Below, one piece after another: positions 45,174-53,993 of a stretch of DNA of 64,000 nucleotides; within the stretch, counting starts at the first letter, position 1; each line of letters begins with the position of its first letter. The translations under genes and the position numbers were made by a program. This DNA comes from Thauera carbonicopians. Its GTDB lineage: Bacteria; Pseudomonadota; Gammaproteobacteria; Burkholderiales; Rhodocyclaceae. The stretch lies in the NCBI RefSeq assembly GCF_025699485.1, contig NZ_JANUXN010000003.1:124001-188000 (forward strand), given 5' to 3'. The notes below the pieces were generated by a model. It saw nothing but the letters and a program-made list of their open reading frames with translations. It was not told the origin of the DNA and made no database searches.

Positions 45174-47453
45174 TCAGTCGAAGCGATAAGTTGCATTGAG
45201 CATGTACGAGCGGCCCGGTGCGACCATCGCGAACAGGCCGACGTGTGAGGCTTCGTGCATTTCCTCGTCGGAGATGTTGTTGATGTTGAACTGCAGGTTG
45301 AAGCGCTTGTTGACTTCGTACCTGGCCATCGCGTCGTAGCGGGTGTAGCTCGGCAGTTCGAGCGTGTTCGCGTCGTTGGCGTAGCGCATGCCCATGTAGG
45401 TGGCGCCGCCGCCGACGGTCAGGCCGGGCAGCACTTCATAGGTCGTCCACAGGCTGGCGCTCTGCTTGGCGATGAACTTGATGCGGTTGCCGTCGAACAC
45501 GCTGTTGCCGCTGCGGTAGTTCAGGATGTCCGGGTCGAGGTAAGTGTAGCCCGCCCACACGTTCCATTTCGGCGTGATGGCGCCAGCGACGCCGAGCTCG
45601 AGGCCACGCACGCGGTTGCTGCCGTTGAGCGTGACTTCGCCGGTCAGCGCGTCGGTGGAGCGAGCGTCGGTCTTCTTGGTCTCGAACACCGCAGCGGTCA
45701 GCGACAGCATGCCGTTCATCATGTCCCACTTGGTGCCGAGTTCCCAACTGCGGCTCTTCTCCGGCTTCAGGTCGCGGATCTGCGCACCACCGGCGACGCC
45801 GTCCGCGCCACCGCCCTGGCCGAGGTTTTCGCCGGCAGGGTTGGACGAGGTGCCGTAGGACAGGTAGATGCTGCCGTTCGGCGCGGGCTTGTACACGATG
45901 CCGGCCTGGTAGTTCCAGAAGCCGTCGGAGCGGCTGGTCGTATAGTTGTCGACCTCGAAGTGCTCGCGGCGCAGGCCGGCGTTGATCGAGAACTGCTCGT
46001 TGATCTCCATGGTGTCGAAGAAGTACAGCGAGCGCGTCTTGATCTCGCCGGCGCCGGTGCGCTTGCCGTAGACCAGGTTGTAGTCGTAGTGGCGGTTGGC
46101 AGTCGGGTTGTGCAGCGAGTCGACTTCATTGGCCGGGGCGCCGCTCATCGAGCGGTTGTAGATCTTCTCCTTGCTGAATTCCAGGCCGGTGCTGAAGCTG
46201 TGCTTGAAGCCGCCGGCGACGAAGCTGCCGTACAGGTCGGTCTGGTTGATCAGCGAGTCGCTGCCGCGCCACCAGGTGCGGTTGCCGCGGGTGAATTGGG
46301 CGTCGGGGCTGCGCGGGTCGCAGGCGGGCGTGCCGACGGCAGGGTTGGGCCTGGCGTTGGCTCCGCTGCCGAGCGTTAGCGCGCAGTTGTCGAACGACGG
46401 ACGCGACAGCAGGTAATGATTGACGGTTTCGGTGTAGCGCGTGATGTTGCGCAACTTCAGCTCATCGGAGAAGTCGTGCTCGATCGTCGCGGTCGTCGTC
46501 TCCATGTCGTTTTCGCGGAAGTCGGTCTTGAGCCGGCCGTAGAAGTTGTCGCGATCGACCTTGGGCGGCCGCTTCAGTTCGGGATGTGCGGCATTGCTGA
46601 ACGGAATGCCCTGGTCGGGCATGTCGTGGTTCTCGACCTTCGAGTAGGCCAGCGTCAGCCGTGTCGGCGTGCCGAGGCCGAAGGCGATGGAGGGCGCGAT
46701 GCCCCAGCGGTCGATGTCGACACCGTCGCGGCCGGGAATTTCGCCGCCCATCTTCATCACGTTCAGGCGTGCGGCAATGGTTTCGGCGAGGACGAAGTTA
46801 CCGTCCACCGTGGTACGCCACTGGCTGGCGTTGCCGAAGCCGGCCGAGACTTCGGCAAAGTTCTGCAGCTTCGGCTTCTTGGTCTGCAGGTTGATGCTGC
46901 CACCGGTGCCGCCGCGGCCGGTGTAGGCTGAGCTGGGGCCCTTGATGATCTCGACGGATTCGAGGTTGAAGGTTTCGTGTGAGCCGCGGGCATAGTCGCG
47001 CATGCCGTCGATGAACATGTCGGTGCTCGCCTCGTAGCCCCGCACGAAGGGGCGGTCGCCGTTCGGCGTGCCACCTTCGCCCGCCCCCAGCGTGATGCCC
47101 GGGGTGGTGCGCAGCACGTCCGCCAGAGAGGTGGCGCCGCGGTCCTTGATCAGCTCCTCGGTGATGATCGTGATCGTCTTCGGTGTTTCCAGCAGTGGCG
47201 CGGTGAACTTGGGGCTGCTGGCGGCCGCCGGAGCTTGGTAATTGTTCTCCTGCTGGCCTTCGACCAGAACGGGAGCGAGCGTTGCATCCTGGGCATGGGC
47301 TGTCGGCGCGATGGCGACCGCGCCGCTGATCATTGCACCCATCAGCACGGAGCTGGTTCGAACGCCAGTCCGGGCGGGTTCGAAGGCCGACTGGAAACTT
47401 TCCAGCGGCAGCAGCGTGACGGCCGGCGCCGTCTGCTTTCCATCATTGTTCAT
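45174..47453 (-). CDS. TonB-dependent siderophore receptor (Fiu/CirA-like catecholate type)
   Basis: A 759-residue outer-membrane receptor. After a signal sequence (to AHAQ near 55) comes the plug: KTITIITEELIKDRGATSLADVLRTTPGI, RPFVRGYEASTDMFIDGMRDY and VEIIKGPSSAYTGRGGTGG. The barrel ends in aromatic YMLNATYRFD. It would take up a ferric catecholate using TonB energy. ATG at 47453 is chosen; an in-frame GTG two codons upstream competes. An inverted repeat suiting a Fur box lies upstream, and a YbiX hydroxylase and a Fur-family gene follow. Confidence 0.93.
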   Translation of the reverse strand: MNNDGKQTAPAVTLLPLESFQSAFEPARTGVRTSSVLMGAMISGAVAIAPTAHAQDATLAPVLVEGQQENNYQAPAAASSPKFTAPLLETPKTITIITEELIKDRGATSLADVLRTTPGITLGAGEGGTPNGDRPFVRGYEASTDMFIDGMRDYARGSHETFNLESVEIIKGPSSAYTGRGGTGGSINLQTKKPKLQNFAEVSAGFGNASQWRTTVDGNFVLAETIAARLNVMKMGGEIPGRDGVDIDRWGIAPSIAFGLGTPTRLTLAYSKVENHDMPDQGIPFSNAAHPELKRPPKVDRDNFYGRLKTDFRENDMETTTATIEHDFSDELKLRNITRYTETVNHYLLSRPSFDNCALTLGSGANARPNPAVGTPACDPRSPDAQFTRGNRTWWRGSDSLINQTDLYGSFVAGGFKHSFSTGLEFSKEKIYNRSMSGAPANEVDSLHNPTANRHYDYNLVYGKRTGAGEIKTRSLYFFDTMEINEQFSINAGLRREHFEVDNYTTSRSDGFWNYQAGIVYKPAPNGSIYLSYGTSSNPAGENLGQGGGADGVAGGAQIRDLKPEKSRSWELGTKWDMMNGMLSLTAAVFETKKTDARSTDALTGEVTLNGSNRVRGLELGVAGAITPKWNVWAGYTYLDPDILNYRSGNSVFDGNRIKFIAKQSASLWTTYEVLPGLTVGGGATYMGMRYANDANTLELPSYTRYDAMARYEVNKRFNLQFNINNISDEEMHEASHVGLFAMVAPGRSYMLNATYRFD

Positions 47454-47625
47454 GTACACGGCTTCCTTTGCGGATTCTGGGAAAAAGGGGCGGCACCAGC
47501 CCGTCCGGCGGCGGCCGGGCGCTCAGGGTGGTGCGGGGCGGCTTGACCTGTTGGGATGGAGCCCAGCGCAAGAATAGGAAGCGGCGCGTCGAATTTCCGT
47601 TGAAAGCAAACGCGGAAGGGAAGAA

Positions 47626-47667
47626 TAATGAGAACGGAACTCATTAGATTTTAATGCGATCGTTATT
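47626..47667 (-). promoter_or_regulatory. Fur-box-like repeats in the divergent receptor / two-component promoter region
   Basis: A perfect inverted repeat TAATGAG-N7-CTCATTA spans 47626-47646. A second, weaker AATGCGATCGTTATT follows at 47653-47667. Both are AT-rich islands in GC-rich DNA and lie within the 310-bp divergent region 47454-47763. Iron repression of the receptor is inferred; the regulator could be Fur itself or the divergent Fur-like protein. Confidence 0.6.
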
Positions 47668-47763
47668 CGACGTTTTTTTCACATGCGAGCTGATAGCCTG
47701 CCAGGAAGCGCTTGTTTGCCGATATACGTGCCGTGCGACCCATGTGGCCGCGGCGAGGTCTGG

Positions 47764-48480
47764 ATGCCACCCCGCAAGAAGCAGCAGATTCCTTACACCG
47801 TCCTGATCGTCGAGGACGAGCTTGCCATTGCGGAGAACCTGCTGCTTGCACTGGAAGGCGAGGGCTTCATCGCCGACGTGGCGCGGGACGCCACCGCTGC
47901 CCTCGAACGACTGGGGCACGAGCCATACGATTTGGTGCTGCTCGACATCGGCCTGCCCGGCATGGATGGCTATGGCCTGCTCAGGCAGATGCGGGAAGGC
48001 CTGCAGCTATCGACGCCGGTGTTGATGCTGACCGCCCGCGCCACGCTGGAGGACAAATCGCTGGGCTTTTCCAGTGGCGCCGACGACTACCTGGTCAAGC
48101 CCTTCGCGCTGGAAGAGGTGCTGATGCGCTGCAGGGCGCTGATCCGCCGCTCCAGGCAGCTTTCCGACACCGCCTTCGTGCTCGACTACGGGCCCTTGCG
48201 CTACGTGGTGGCGGACCAGCTCGTCACCGTCGCCGGGCGGGAGATCAAGCTGTCGCGCAAGAACCTGATGATCCTCGAACTGCTGATGCGCTATGGTGGG
48301 CGGGTGGTGCCGCGCCGCCGGCTGGAGGAATACCTGTGGCAGGGTGAACCGCCCTCGGCCGAGGCCTTGCGCAGCCAGATGCACTTGCTGCGCAAGGCGT
48401 TGTCCGCGCATGGCTTCGATGGCATCGAAACGGTACACAGCATCGGCTGGCGGCTGGCCCCGGACACCACGCTGACATGA
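47764..48480 (+). CDS. OmpR-family response regulator
   Basis: A 238-residue regulator: receiver with Glu17-Asp18 and phospho-acceptor Asp61 (LVLLDIGLPGMDG), conserved Lys in DDYLVKPFALEE, and a winged helix (KLSRKNLMILELLMRYGGRVVPR, then LRSQMHLLRKAL). It overlaps the sensor-kinase start by 4 bases. It is divergent from the TonB receptor, which may be a target. ATG at 47764 follows GAGG; an upstream in-frame ATG at 47683 lies in the leader. Confidence 0.92.
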   Translation: MPPRKKQQIPYTVLIVEDELAIAENLLLALEGEGFIADVARDATAALERLGHEPYDLVLLDIGLPGMDGYGLLRQMREGLQLSTPVLMLTARATLEDKSLGFSSGADDYLVKPFALEEVLMRCRALIRRSRQLSDTAFVLDYGPLRYVVADQLVTVAGREIKLSRKNLMILELLMRYGGRVVPRRRLEEYLWQGEPPSAEALRSQMHLLRKALSAHGFDGIETVHSIGWRLAPDTTLT

Positions 48481-49799
48481 GGAAATCGCTCAAGCGCCGC
48501 ATCACGCTGGTGCTCACCGGCCTCGTCAGCCTGGCGGTGTGCGTGACGGCAGTGCTGACCTATGGCGTCTATCTTCACGTCGAGAAGAAGATGGTCCGCG
48601 ATCTGATCGACACTGAAGCGAAGCGGCTGGTGCCGCGGGTGTCGCGCTTCGGCGACGAATGGACTTCGGCGCTGGAGCGCGACATGGCGCCGTCGATGTA
48701 CGTCTGGGGTGAATCCCCTACGGTACGGGCAGCGAGCCTGCCGGACGAGCTGCGCCGCCTGCCCGTCGGTTTGCACGAGCTGCCCAGGGAAGACAGCACC
48801 TGGCATGTGGCGGTCGTCGAAGCGAGGGACGGATTGCTGTACGTGGTCTACGACACCGTGGTGCTGGAAAAGCAGTTGCACGATTTCACCCGCGCCTTGC
48901 TGGCCATCGTCGTCGGCTGTTCGCTCGTCGCCGTGCTGCTCAGCAGCGGCGTGGCGCGGCGGCTCGTGATGCCGCTGAACGCGCTCACCGAGCGGCTGAC
49001 ACGCTGGGTGCCGAGTTCGGTCGCGGTGGATAGCCCGCATGCCAACGAAGCCGACCGCCTGATGGAAGTGTTCAATCGCGTGCAGGACCAGGTGGATGCC
49101 GCCATCGCCGACCAGCGCGAGTTCTCCGCCAACCTGCACCACGAGATCCGCACCGCGCTGACGGTGATCCGCAGCGATGCCGAACTGATGCTCCGGTACG
49201 GCAGGATGGAGCTGGAGCAGCGGCAGCCCCGGCTGGAACGCATCGTCAAGTCGGTGCATGAAATCAGCCAGTCGCTGGAAAGCACTTTCAGCCTCGCCCA
49301 TGCCCGTTTCGAGGACAAGGGGCGTGTCGACGTCCGTGCCTGCGTCGAGGACATCTTCGAGAGCCAGAACATGGAGGCGCACAAGGCCGGGCTGGAGTTC
49401 GTGAATGCGGTGCAGCCCGGGCACGAGCAAACGATCAGCCGCCATGCCCTGATGACGGTGATGCGCAACATCGTGCGCAACGCGGTGCTGCATGCGGCGC
49501 CGGCCAGGCTGACGGTGTCGAGCATCGAGCACGGCCTGCAGTTCACCGATTCCGGCCCCGGCATCGCGCCGGCCGAACTGCCGCACGTCTTCGATCGCTA
49601 TTTCAGCAACCGCCGCGCCGACCAGCGCCAGCACGAACAGCGCGAGCCGGGTGCCGCCGCGGGCATGGACCAGGCGGGCATCGGGCTGGCCATCGCCAAG
49701 CGCGTCTGCATCATGCAGTCATGGACGCTGGACGTGGTGTCGCCGGCGAGCGAGGGCAAGGGCACCTGCTTCACGTTGACGTTCGGACAGGACGCATAG
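48477..49799 (+). CDS. Sensor histidine kinase (QseC/PhoQ-like layout)
   Basis: A 440-residue inner-membrane kinase. TM1 is ~9-31 and TM2 ~140-160, bounding a ~105-residue periplasmic sensor. A HAMP linker follows. The phospho-acceptor is His222 in EFSANLHHEIRTALTVI, N-box VMRNIVRNAVLHA and G-boxes DSGPGIAP and GIGLAIAKRV. Translationally coupled to the OmpR-type regulator by an ATGA overlap. The signal is unknown; the nearby iron genes suggest metal or envelope sensing, but this is only context. Confidence 0.92.
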   Translation: MRKSLKRRITLVLTGLVSLAVCVTAVLTYGVYLHVEKKMVRDLIDTEAKRLVPRVSRFGDEWTSALERDMAPSMYVWGESPTVRAASLPDELRRLPVGLHELPREDSTWHVAVVEARDGLLYVVYDTVVLEKQLHDFTRALLAIVVGCSLVAVLLSSGVARRLVMPLNALTERLTRWVPSSVAVDSPHANEADRLMEVFNRVQDQVDAAIADQREFSANLHHEIRTALTVIRSDAELMLRYGRMELEQRQPRLERIVKSVHEISQSLESTFSLAHARFEDKGRVDVRACVEDIFESQNMEAHKAGLEFVNAVQPGHEQTISRHALMTVMRNIVRNAVLHAAPARLTVSSIEHGLQFTDSGPGIAPAELPHVFDRYFSNRRADQRQHEQREPGAAAGMDQAGIGLAIAKRVCIMQSWTLDVVSPASEGKGTCFTLTFGQDA

Positions 49800-49884
49800 C
49801 CCCGGTTCAAGTTTTTTCGTTCCCTGCCGCTAATGGCATGAAGGCCGCATCAGCCAGCCAGACAACGACAAGCAGGGCGAAATC

Positions 49885-51882
49885 ATGTTCAAGAACCTTT
49901 CCATCGGCCTCAAGCTCAGCCTGATGCTGGTCGCATCCATCAGCGTCCTGCTGCTGGCCGGCACCGTGGGGCTGTCGAATTACCTGGGTAGCAAGCTGGA
50001 AGAGCGATCGGTCCGGACGCTGGAGGATACGAACGCCACCGTCATCACGATGATCGACGTTTTCAACCGCAGCCTGATGCTGAGCACGGTGCGGATGGCC
50101 AAGCTGTTCGCCAGCGAATACCCGGAAGGCTTCGAGTATCGGGATGGCAGGCTCTATCACGGCGAAATCCCGGTCGTCGAGCACGATACGCGGACTCCCG
50201 ACCGGTTCACCACGGTCTCGGAAGCGTTCGGAACGGTGCTGACGCGAGTGGGCAACGACTTCGTGCGTACCGTGACCTCGCTCAAGGACGGCCAGGGACA
50301 GCGCGTCGCCGGCACCCTGCTGGGGACGGCGCATCCGGCCACCCTCGCGCTGCTGCGCGGCGAAGCCCTTACCCACAAGATCACGATGTCCGGCCGCGAA
50401 CTGATGATGCACTACGTTCCGCTCAAGGATGCGTCCGGTGCAGTCATCGGCGCCTTGTCCGCCGGGATCGACTACACCCCCGGGCTCGCGGCCCTGGGGC
50501 GTTCCATCCTCAGCGTCCGGGTCGGCAGCAGCGGTTACCCCTTTGCGATCAGCGCCGGCGGCGACAATCGCGGTACGGTGATGATTCACCCGGAGATCCA
50601 GGGGCAGTCCGTGCTTTCCACCACCGACGCCGAAGGGCGGCCCTTCATTGCCGAAATGCTCGAGCGCAAGAATGGATTCCTGACCTATACGTGGAAGAAT
50701 CCCGGCGAGGACAAGGCCCGCGAAAAGGTGGCGGAGTTCAACTACTACGAGCCGTGGGACTGGCTGGTCATTTCCGGCAGCTATCTGGACGAGTTCAACA
50801 GCGAAAGCCGGCAGGTGGGGCAGGGCATGATCCTGCTGTTCCTGGTGCTGGTGCCGATCGTGACGCTGATCATCGTCGTCGCGACCCGGCGCTGGGTGAG
50901 CAAGCCGCTGAACGAGGCGGTGGCACTTGCCACGCGCGTTGCCGATGCCGATCTGAGCGTGCAGGTCCGCGCCAGCTCGCAGGACGAGGTCGGGAAGCTG
51001 ATGGCGGCGCTCGGGCGCATGGTCGGCGGGCTGGGCAAGACCATCGCCGAAGTGCGCGATGCCGCCACCACGGTGAGCGACGACGCCAACGTGCTCAGGC
51101 GCCAGGCCGACGAAGTGGCCGTCAACTCCGACAAGCAGAGCGACGCGACGGCCGGCATGGCGGCGGCGGTCGAGCAGATGAGCACCAGCATCGACCTGAT
51201 CGCGGCCAATACCGACGAGGCGCGCGAGACCAGCGCCGAAGCCGCGCAGATTTCGGCCGACAGTTCGCGCATCATCCGGCTCGCCACCGAGGCGATGCAG
51301 GACATCGCCGGCACCGTCGGCCAGGCGTCGGAAAAGCTCAGCCAGCTGGGACAGTCGTCGAAGGAGATTTCCAGCATCGTCAACACGATCCATGAAATCG
51401 CCGAACAGACCAATCTGCTGGCGCTCAACGCCGCCATCGAGGCCGCGCGGGCGGGCGAGCAGGGCCGGGGTTTCGCCGTCGTGGCCGACGAAGTGCGCAA
51501 GCTGGCCGAACGCACCTCGAGTTCGACCAAGGAGATTTCGCGCATGGTCGATCACATCCAGCACGACACCGACGATGCGGTGGCGAGCATGAACAAGGGT
51601 GTCGAGCAGGTCGACAGCGGCGTCAGGCTGGCGACCGAGGCCGACCAGGCGATCCGGCGCCTCTACGATGGTGCGATGAAGACGTCGGAGGCCGTCGTGA
51701 GCATCAGCAATGCCGCCAAGGAACAGAGCGCCGCGGCCGCGAGTGTCGCCCAGGGCGTCGAGCAGATCGCCCAGATGGCGGAGCGCAACAATGCCGATGC
51801 CCGCCAGTCGGCCGAGGCCAGCAAGGCGCTGGAGGAAATCGCCAGCCGCCTCCGGCGAAGCGTGGAGCACTTCCGCGTCTGA
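49885..51882 (+). CDS. Methyl-accepting chemotaxis protein with Cache sensor
   Basis: A 665-residue chemoreceptor. TM1 is ~12-34; a periplasmic Cache3/Cache2-like domain follows to ~290 ([23 protein letters not shown], then [23 protein letters not shown]); TM2 is ~298-322; then HAMP and a long cytoplasmic coiled coil. The hairpin tip is [34 protein letters not shown]. The C-terminus VEHFRV lacks a CheR-binding NWETF-type pentapeptide. It would signal to CheA/CheW, none of which are in the window. Monocistronic, with a hairpin downstream. Confidence 0.95.
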   Translation: MFKNLSIGLKLSLMLVASISVLLLAGTVGLSNYLGSKLEERSVRTLEDTNATVITMIDVFNRSLMLSTVRMAKLFASEYPEGFEYRDGRLYHGEIPVVEHDTRTPDRFTTVSEAFGTVLTRVGNDFVRTVTSLKDGQGQRVAGTLLGTAHPATLALLRGEALTHKITMSGRELMMHYVPLKDASGAVIGALSAGIDYTPGLAALGRSILSVRVGSSGYPFAISAGGDNRGTVMIHPEIQGQSVLSTTDAEGRPFIAEMLERKNGFLTYTWKNPGEDKAREKVAEFNYYEPWDWLVISGSYLDEFNSESRQVGQGMILLFLVLVPIVTLIIVVATRRWVSKPLNEAVALATRVADADLSVQVRASSQDEVGKLMAALGRMVGGLGKTIAEVRDAATTVSDDANVLRRQADEVAVNSDKQSDATAGMAAAVEQMSTSIDLIAANTDEARETSAEAAQISADSSRIIRLATEAMQDIAGTVGQASEKLSQLGQSSKEISSIVNTIHEIAEQTNLLALNAAIEAARAGEQGRGFAVVADEVRKLAERTSSSTKEISRMVDHIQHDTDDAVASMNKGVEQVDSGVRLATEADQAIRRLYDGAMKTSEAVVSISNAAKEQSAAAASVAQGVEQIAQMAERNNADARQSAEASKALEEIASRLRRSVEHFRV

Positions 51883-51900
51883 GCGCGTCGCGCCGTGACG

Positions 51901-51954
51901 GCGCCGGTTCGTGCCGGCGCTTCATCCGCCCACCCCGGCCGATGCAGGGGTGGG
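51901..51954. terminator. Two hairpins between the chemoreceptor and the convergent TetR gene
   Basis: GCGCCGG / CCGGCGC (51901-51920) follows the chemoreceptor stop. CCCACCCC / GGGGTGGG (51929-51954) lies nearer the TetR gene. Each plausibly ends one of the convergent transcripts; T-runs are poor. Confidence 0.55.
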
Positions 51955-51961
51955 CGTTCGT

Positions 51962-52609
51962 TCATGAGCGTGGCTTGAGTGCGTCTTCGCCGGGCTGGTT
52001 GAGCAGGTCGCCGATGGCGATCTGGATGCGCTGCGTGACCTTGTCGCGATCGAGCCCGGGGTTGCGGATGGTGCGCTGGAGCAGGCCCTCGAAGAGACAG
52101 GCCAGCACTTCCACCATGCCGTCGATGGCGGCCGCGCTGTCCTGATGGCCGGCGCGGCTGCGGATGTCGCGGATGAGGGCGGCGAGTTCTCGCCTGCAGG
52201 TGGCGTCGGCTTCGCTGACGATCTGCGCCACGCGTGGATTGCGCGCAGCTTCGGCGACGATCTCGAGCTTCAGGCCGGCGGCGTCGGGGTCCAGTTGCTT
52301 GGCGACGCCTTCGGCGGCACGTTCGATCAGCGCGGCGCGGACGTTGCATGCCGCACGGAACTGCGCCGTCATCTCCAGCAGGCTTTCGAGGTCCTGGGCG
52401 ACGATCGCCGCGATGATGGCTTCCTTGTTCTCGAAGTAATGGTAGATATGGCCGGGGCTCATGCCCGCAATGGCGGATATCTTGGCGATGCTGGCGCCGT
52501 GGAAGCCATGTTCACGGAAGCACTGCGCGGCGGCGCACAGAATCTGCTGGCGGCGGGCGGTGGCGCGCGGGGCGTCGGCGTGGGGCGTCGTCGTATCCGT
52601 GTCTTGCAT
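51962..52609 (-). CDS. TetR/AcrR-family repressor of the RND pump
   Basis: A 215-residue regulator. The N-terminal HTH is ILCAAAQCFREHGFHGASIAKISAIAGMSPGHIYHYFENKEAIIAAIV, the AcrR pattern; the C-terminal ~150 residues are the helical ligand domain. It is divergent from the three-gene efflux operon, and an inverted repeat over that operon's -10 box is a likely operator. ATG at 52609 is chosen just before the HTH region. Confidence 0.9.
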   Translation of the reverse strand: MQDTDTTTPHADAPRATARRQQILCAAAQCFREHGFHGASIAKISAIAGMSPGHIYHYFENKEAIIAAIVAQDLESLLEMTAQFRAACNVRAALIERAAEGVAKQLDPDAAGLKLEIVAEAARNPRVAQIVSEADATCRRELAALIRDIRSRAGHQDSAAAIDGMVEVLACLFEGLLQRTIRNPGLDRDKVTQRIQIAIGDLLNQPGEDALKPRS

Positions 52610-52658
52610 GCGTGTGGTATGGAGTCGGGTCCTGGTTGTCTGCGCAGGGTGGAAGTTC

Positions 52659-52700
52659 TTGCGATGCAGCAAAGGCTAACATAGAATGAGCGTTCAATCT
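52659..52700 (+). promoter_or_regulatory. Promoter and TetR-type operator of the RND operon
   Basis: TTGCGA (52659-52664) and TAGAAT (52682-52687) are separated by 17 bp. An inverted repeat AGAATGA-GCGT-TCAATCT (52683-52700, one mismatch) overlaps the -10 and start region, placing a repressor where it would block RNA polymerase. Confidence 0.7.
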
Positions 52701-52785
52701 AGAACAACCCTTCTAAAAGGGCGGGAACATCGCGCGACGGAAGACCTCCCATGATGATCCTGTTCCTCGAACCCACGAGGCTCCA

Positions 52786-53982
52786 ATGAAGAGAATCAAT
52801 AGCGCCGTCATCAAGCCCGCTGTCGTGCTTGCGCTGAGTACCCTGTTCCTCACCGCCTGCGGCGGCGGTGCAGAACAAGGGGGCGCTTCGGCACAGGGCG
52901 CGCCGCAGGCGCCTGCCGTCACCGTGCTGACGGTCAAGACCGAAGCGGTGCCGATGGTCACTGAACTGCCCGGCCGCACCAGCCCCTATCTGATTGCGGA
53001 GCTTCGTCCGCAGGTTTCCGGCATCGTCACCCAGCGTGCCTTCAACGAAGGCAGCGAAGTCAAGGCCGGCCAGGTGCTGTACCGCATCGATCCCGCGCCT
53101 TACCAGGCCGCCTTCGACAGTGCGAAGGCGACGCTCGCACGCGCCCAGGCCAATGCCGAAGCGGCGCGCCTGACGGCCGAGCGCCATGCCGGCCTGGTCA
53201 AGATCGAGGCGGTCAGCAAGCAGGCCAACGACGACGCGCAGGCCGCGCTGCAGCAGGCCAGGGCCGAAGTCGCGGCGGCGAAGGCGGCGCAGGACAAGGC
53301 GCGCATCGACCTCGACTACACCCAGCTCAAGTCGCCGATCGCCGGCCGCATCGGCCGCTCGGCGGTCACGCCCGGCGCGCTGGTCACCGCCAACCAGGCG
53401 CAGACCCTGGCCACCGTGCAGCAGCTCGACCCGATCTACGTCGATCTGAGCCAATCCAGCGCCGACATGCTGCGCATGCGCCGCGAAATCGAGGCCGGCC
53501 GCCTGCAGACCAATGCCAAGGGCGACGTACCGGTGAAGCTGATCCTGGAGGACGGCACCGAATACGGCGCCGAAGGCCGGCTGGCGTTGTCGGAAGTAAC
53601 GGTCGACGCGGGCACCGGCAGCGTCACGCTGCGCGCCCGCTTCCCGAACGCGGACGGCGTGCTGCTGCCCGGCATGTACGTGCGTGCGCGCCTGCCGCAA
53701 GGCACGCGCAACGAAGCCATCCTGGTGCCGCATGCGGCGGTGTCGCACGACCCGCTCGGCAACGCGGTGGTGATGGTGGTCGGCGCCGAGGACAAGGTCG
53801 AGTCGCGCACCGTGCAGGCATCGCAGTCGCTCGGTTCGAACTGGGTGGTGACCGGCGGGCTGGCCAGCGGCGAGCGCGTCATCGTCGAAGGGCTGCAACT
53901 GGTGCGCCCCGGCGCCCAGGTGCAGGCGCAGGAGGCGGGCAGTGCGCCCGCACAGGCGCCTGCCGCAGCCGAAGCGAAGTGA
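52786..53982 (+). CDS. RND efflux periplasmic adaptor (AcrA/MexA type)
   Basis: A 398-residue membrane-fusion lipoprotein (lipobox LFLTACGGG). Lipoyl halves are ELRPQVSGIVTQRAFNEGSEVKAGQVLYRIDP and DYTQLKSPIAGRIGRSAVTPG, around an alpha-hairpin (~100-150); a beta-barrel and membrane-proximal domain follow. It links the inner-membrane pump to the outer-membrane channel. First gene of the operon, 11 bases before the pump gene. Confidence 0.95.
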   Translation: MKRINSAVIKPAVVLALSTLFLTACGGGAEQGGASAQGAPQAPAVTVLTVKTEAVPMVTELPGRTSPYLIAELRPQVSGIVTQRAFNEGSEVKAGQVLYRIDPAPYQAAFDSAKATLARAQANAEAARLTAERHAGLVKIEAVSKQANDDAQAALQQARAEVAAAKAAQDKARIDLDYTQLKSPIAGRIGRSAVTPGALVTANQAQTLATVQQLDPIYVDLSQSSADMLRMRREIEAGRLQTNAKGDVPVKLILEDGTEYGAEGRLALSEVTVDAGTGSVTLRARFPNADGVLLPGMYVRARLPQGTRNEAILVPHAAVSHDPLGNAVVMVVGAEDKVESRTVQASQSLGSNWVVTGGLASGERVIVEGLQLVRPGAQVQAQEAGSAPAQAPAAAEAK

Positions 53983-53993
53983 GGTAGCGTTCC

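Noticed and set aside
49807-51870. 687-codon minus-strand frame over the chemoreceptor
   Set aside because: Antisense artefact; the plus-strand gene has clear MCP motifs throughout.
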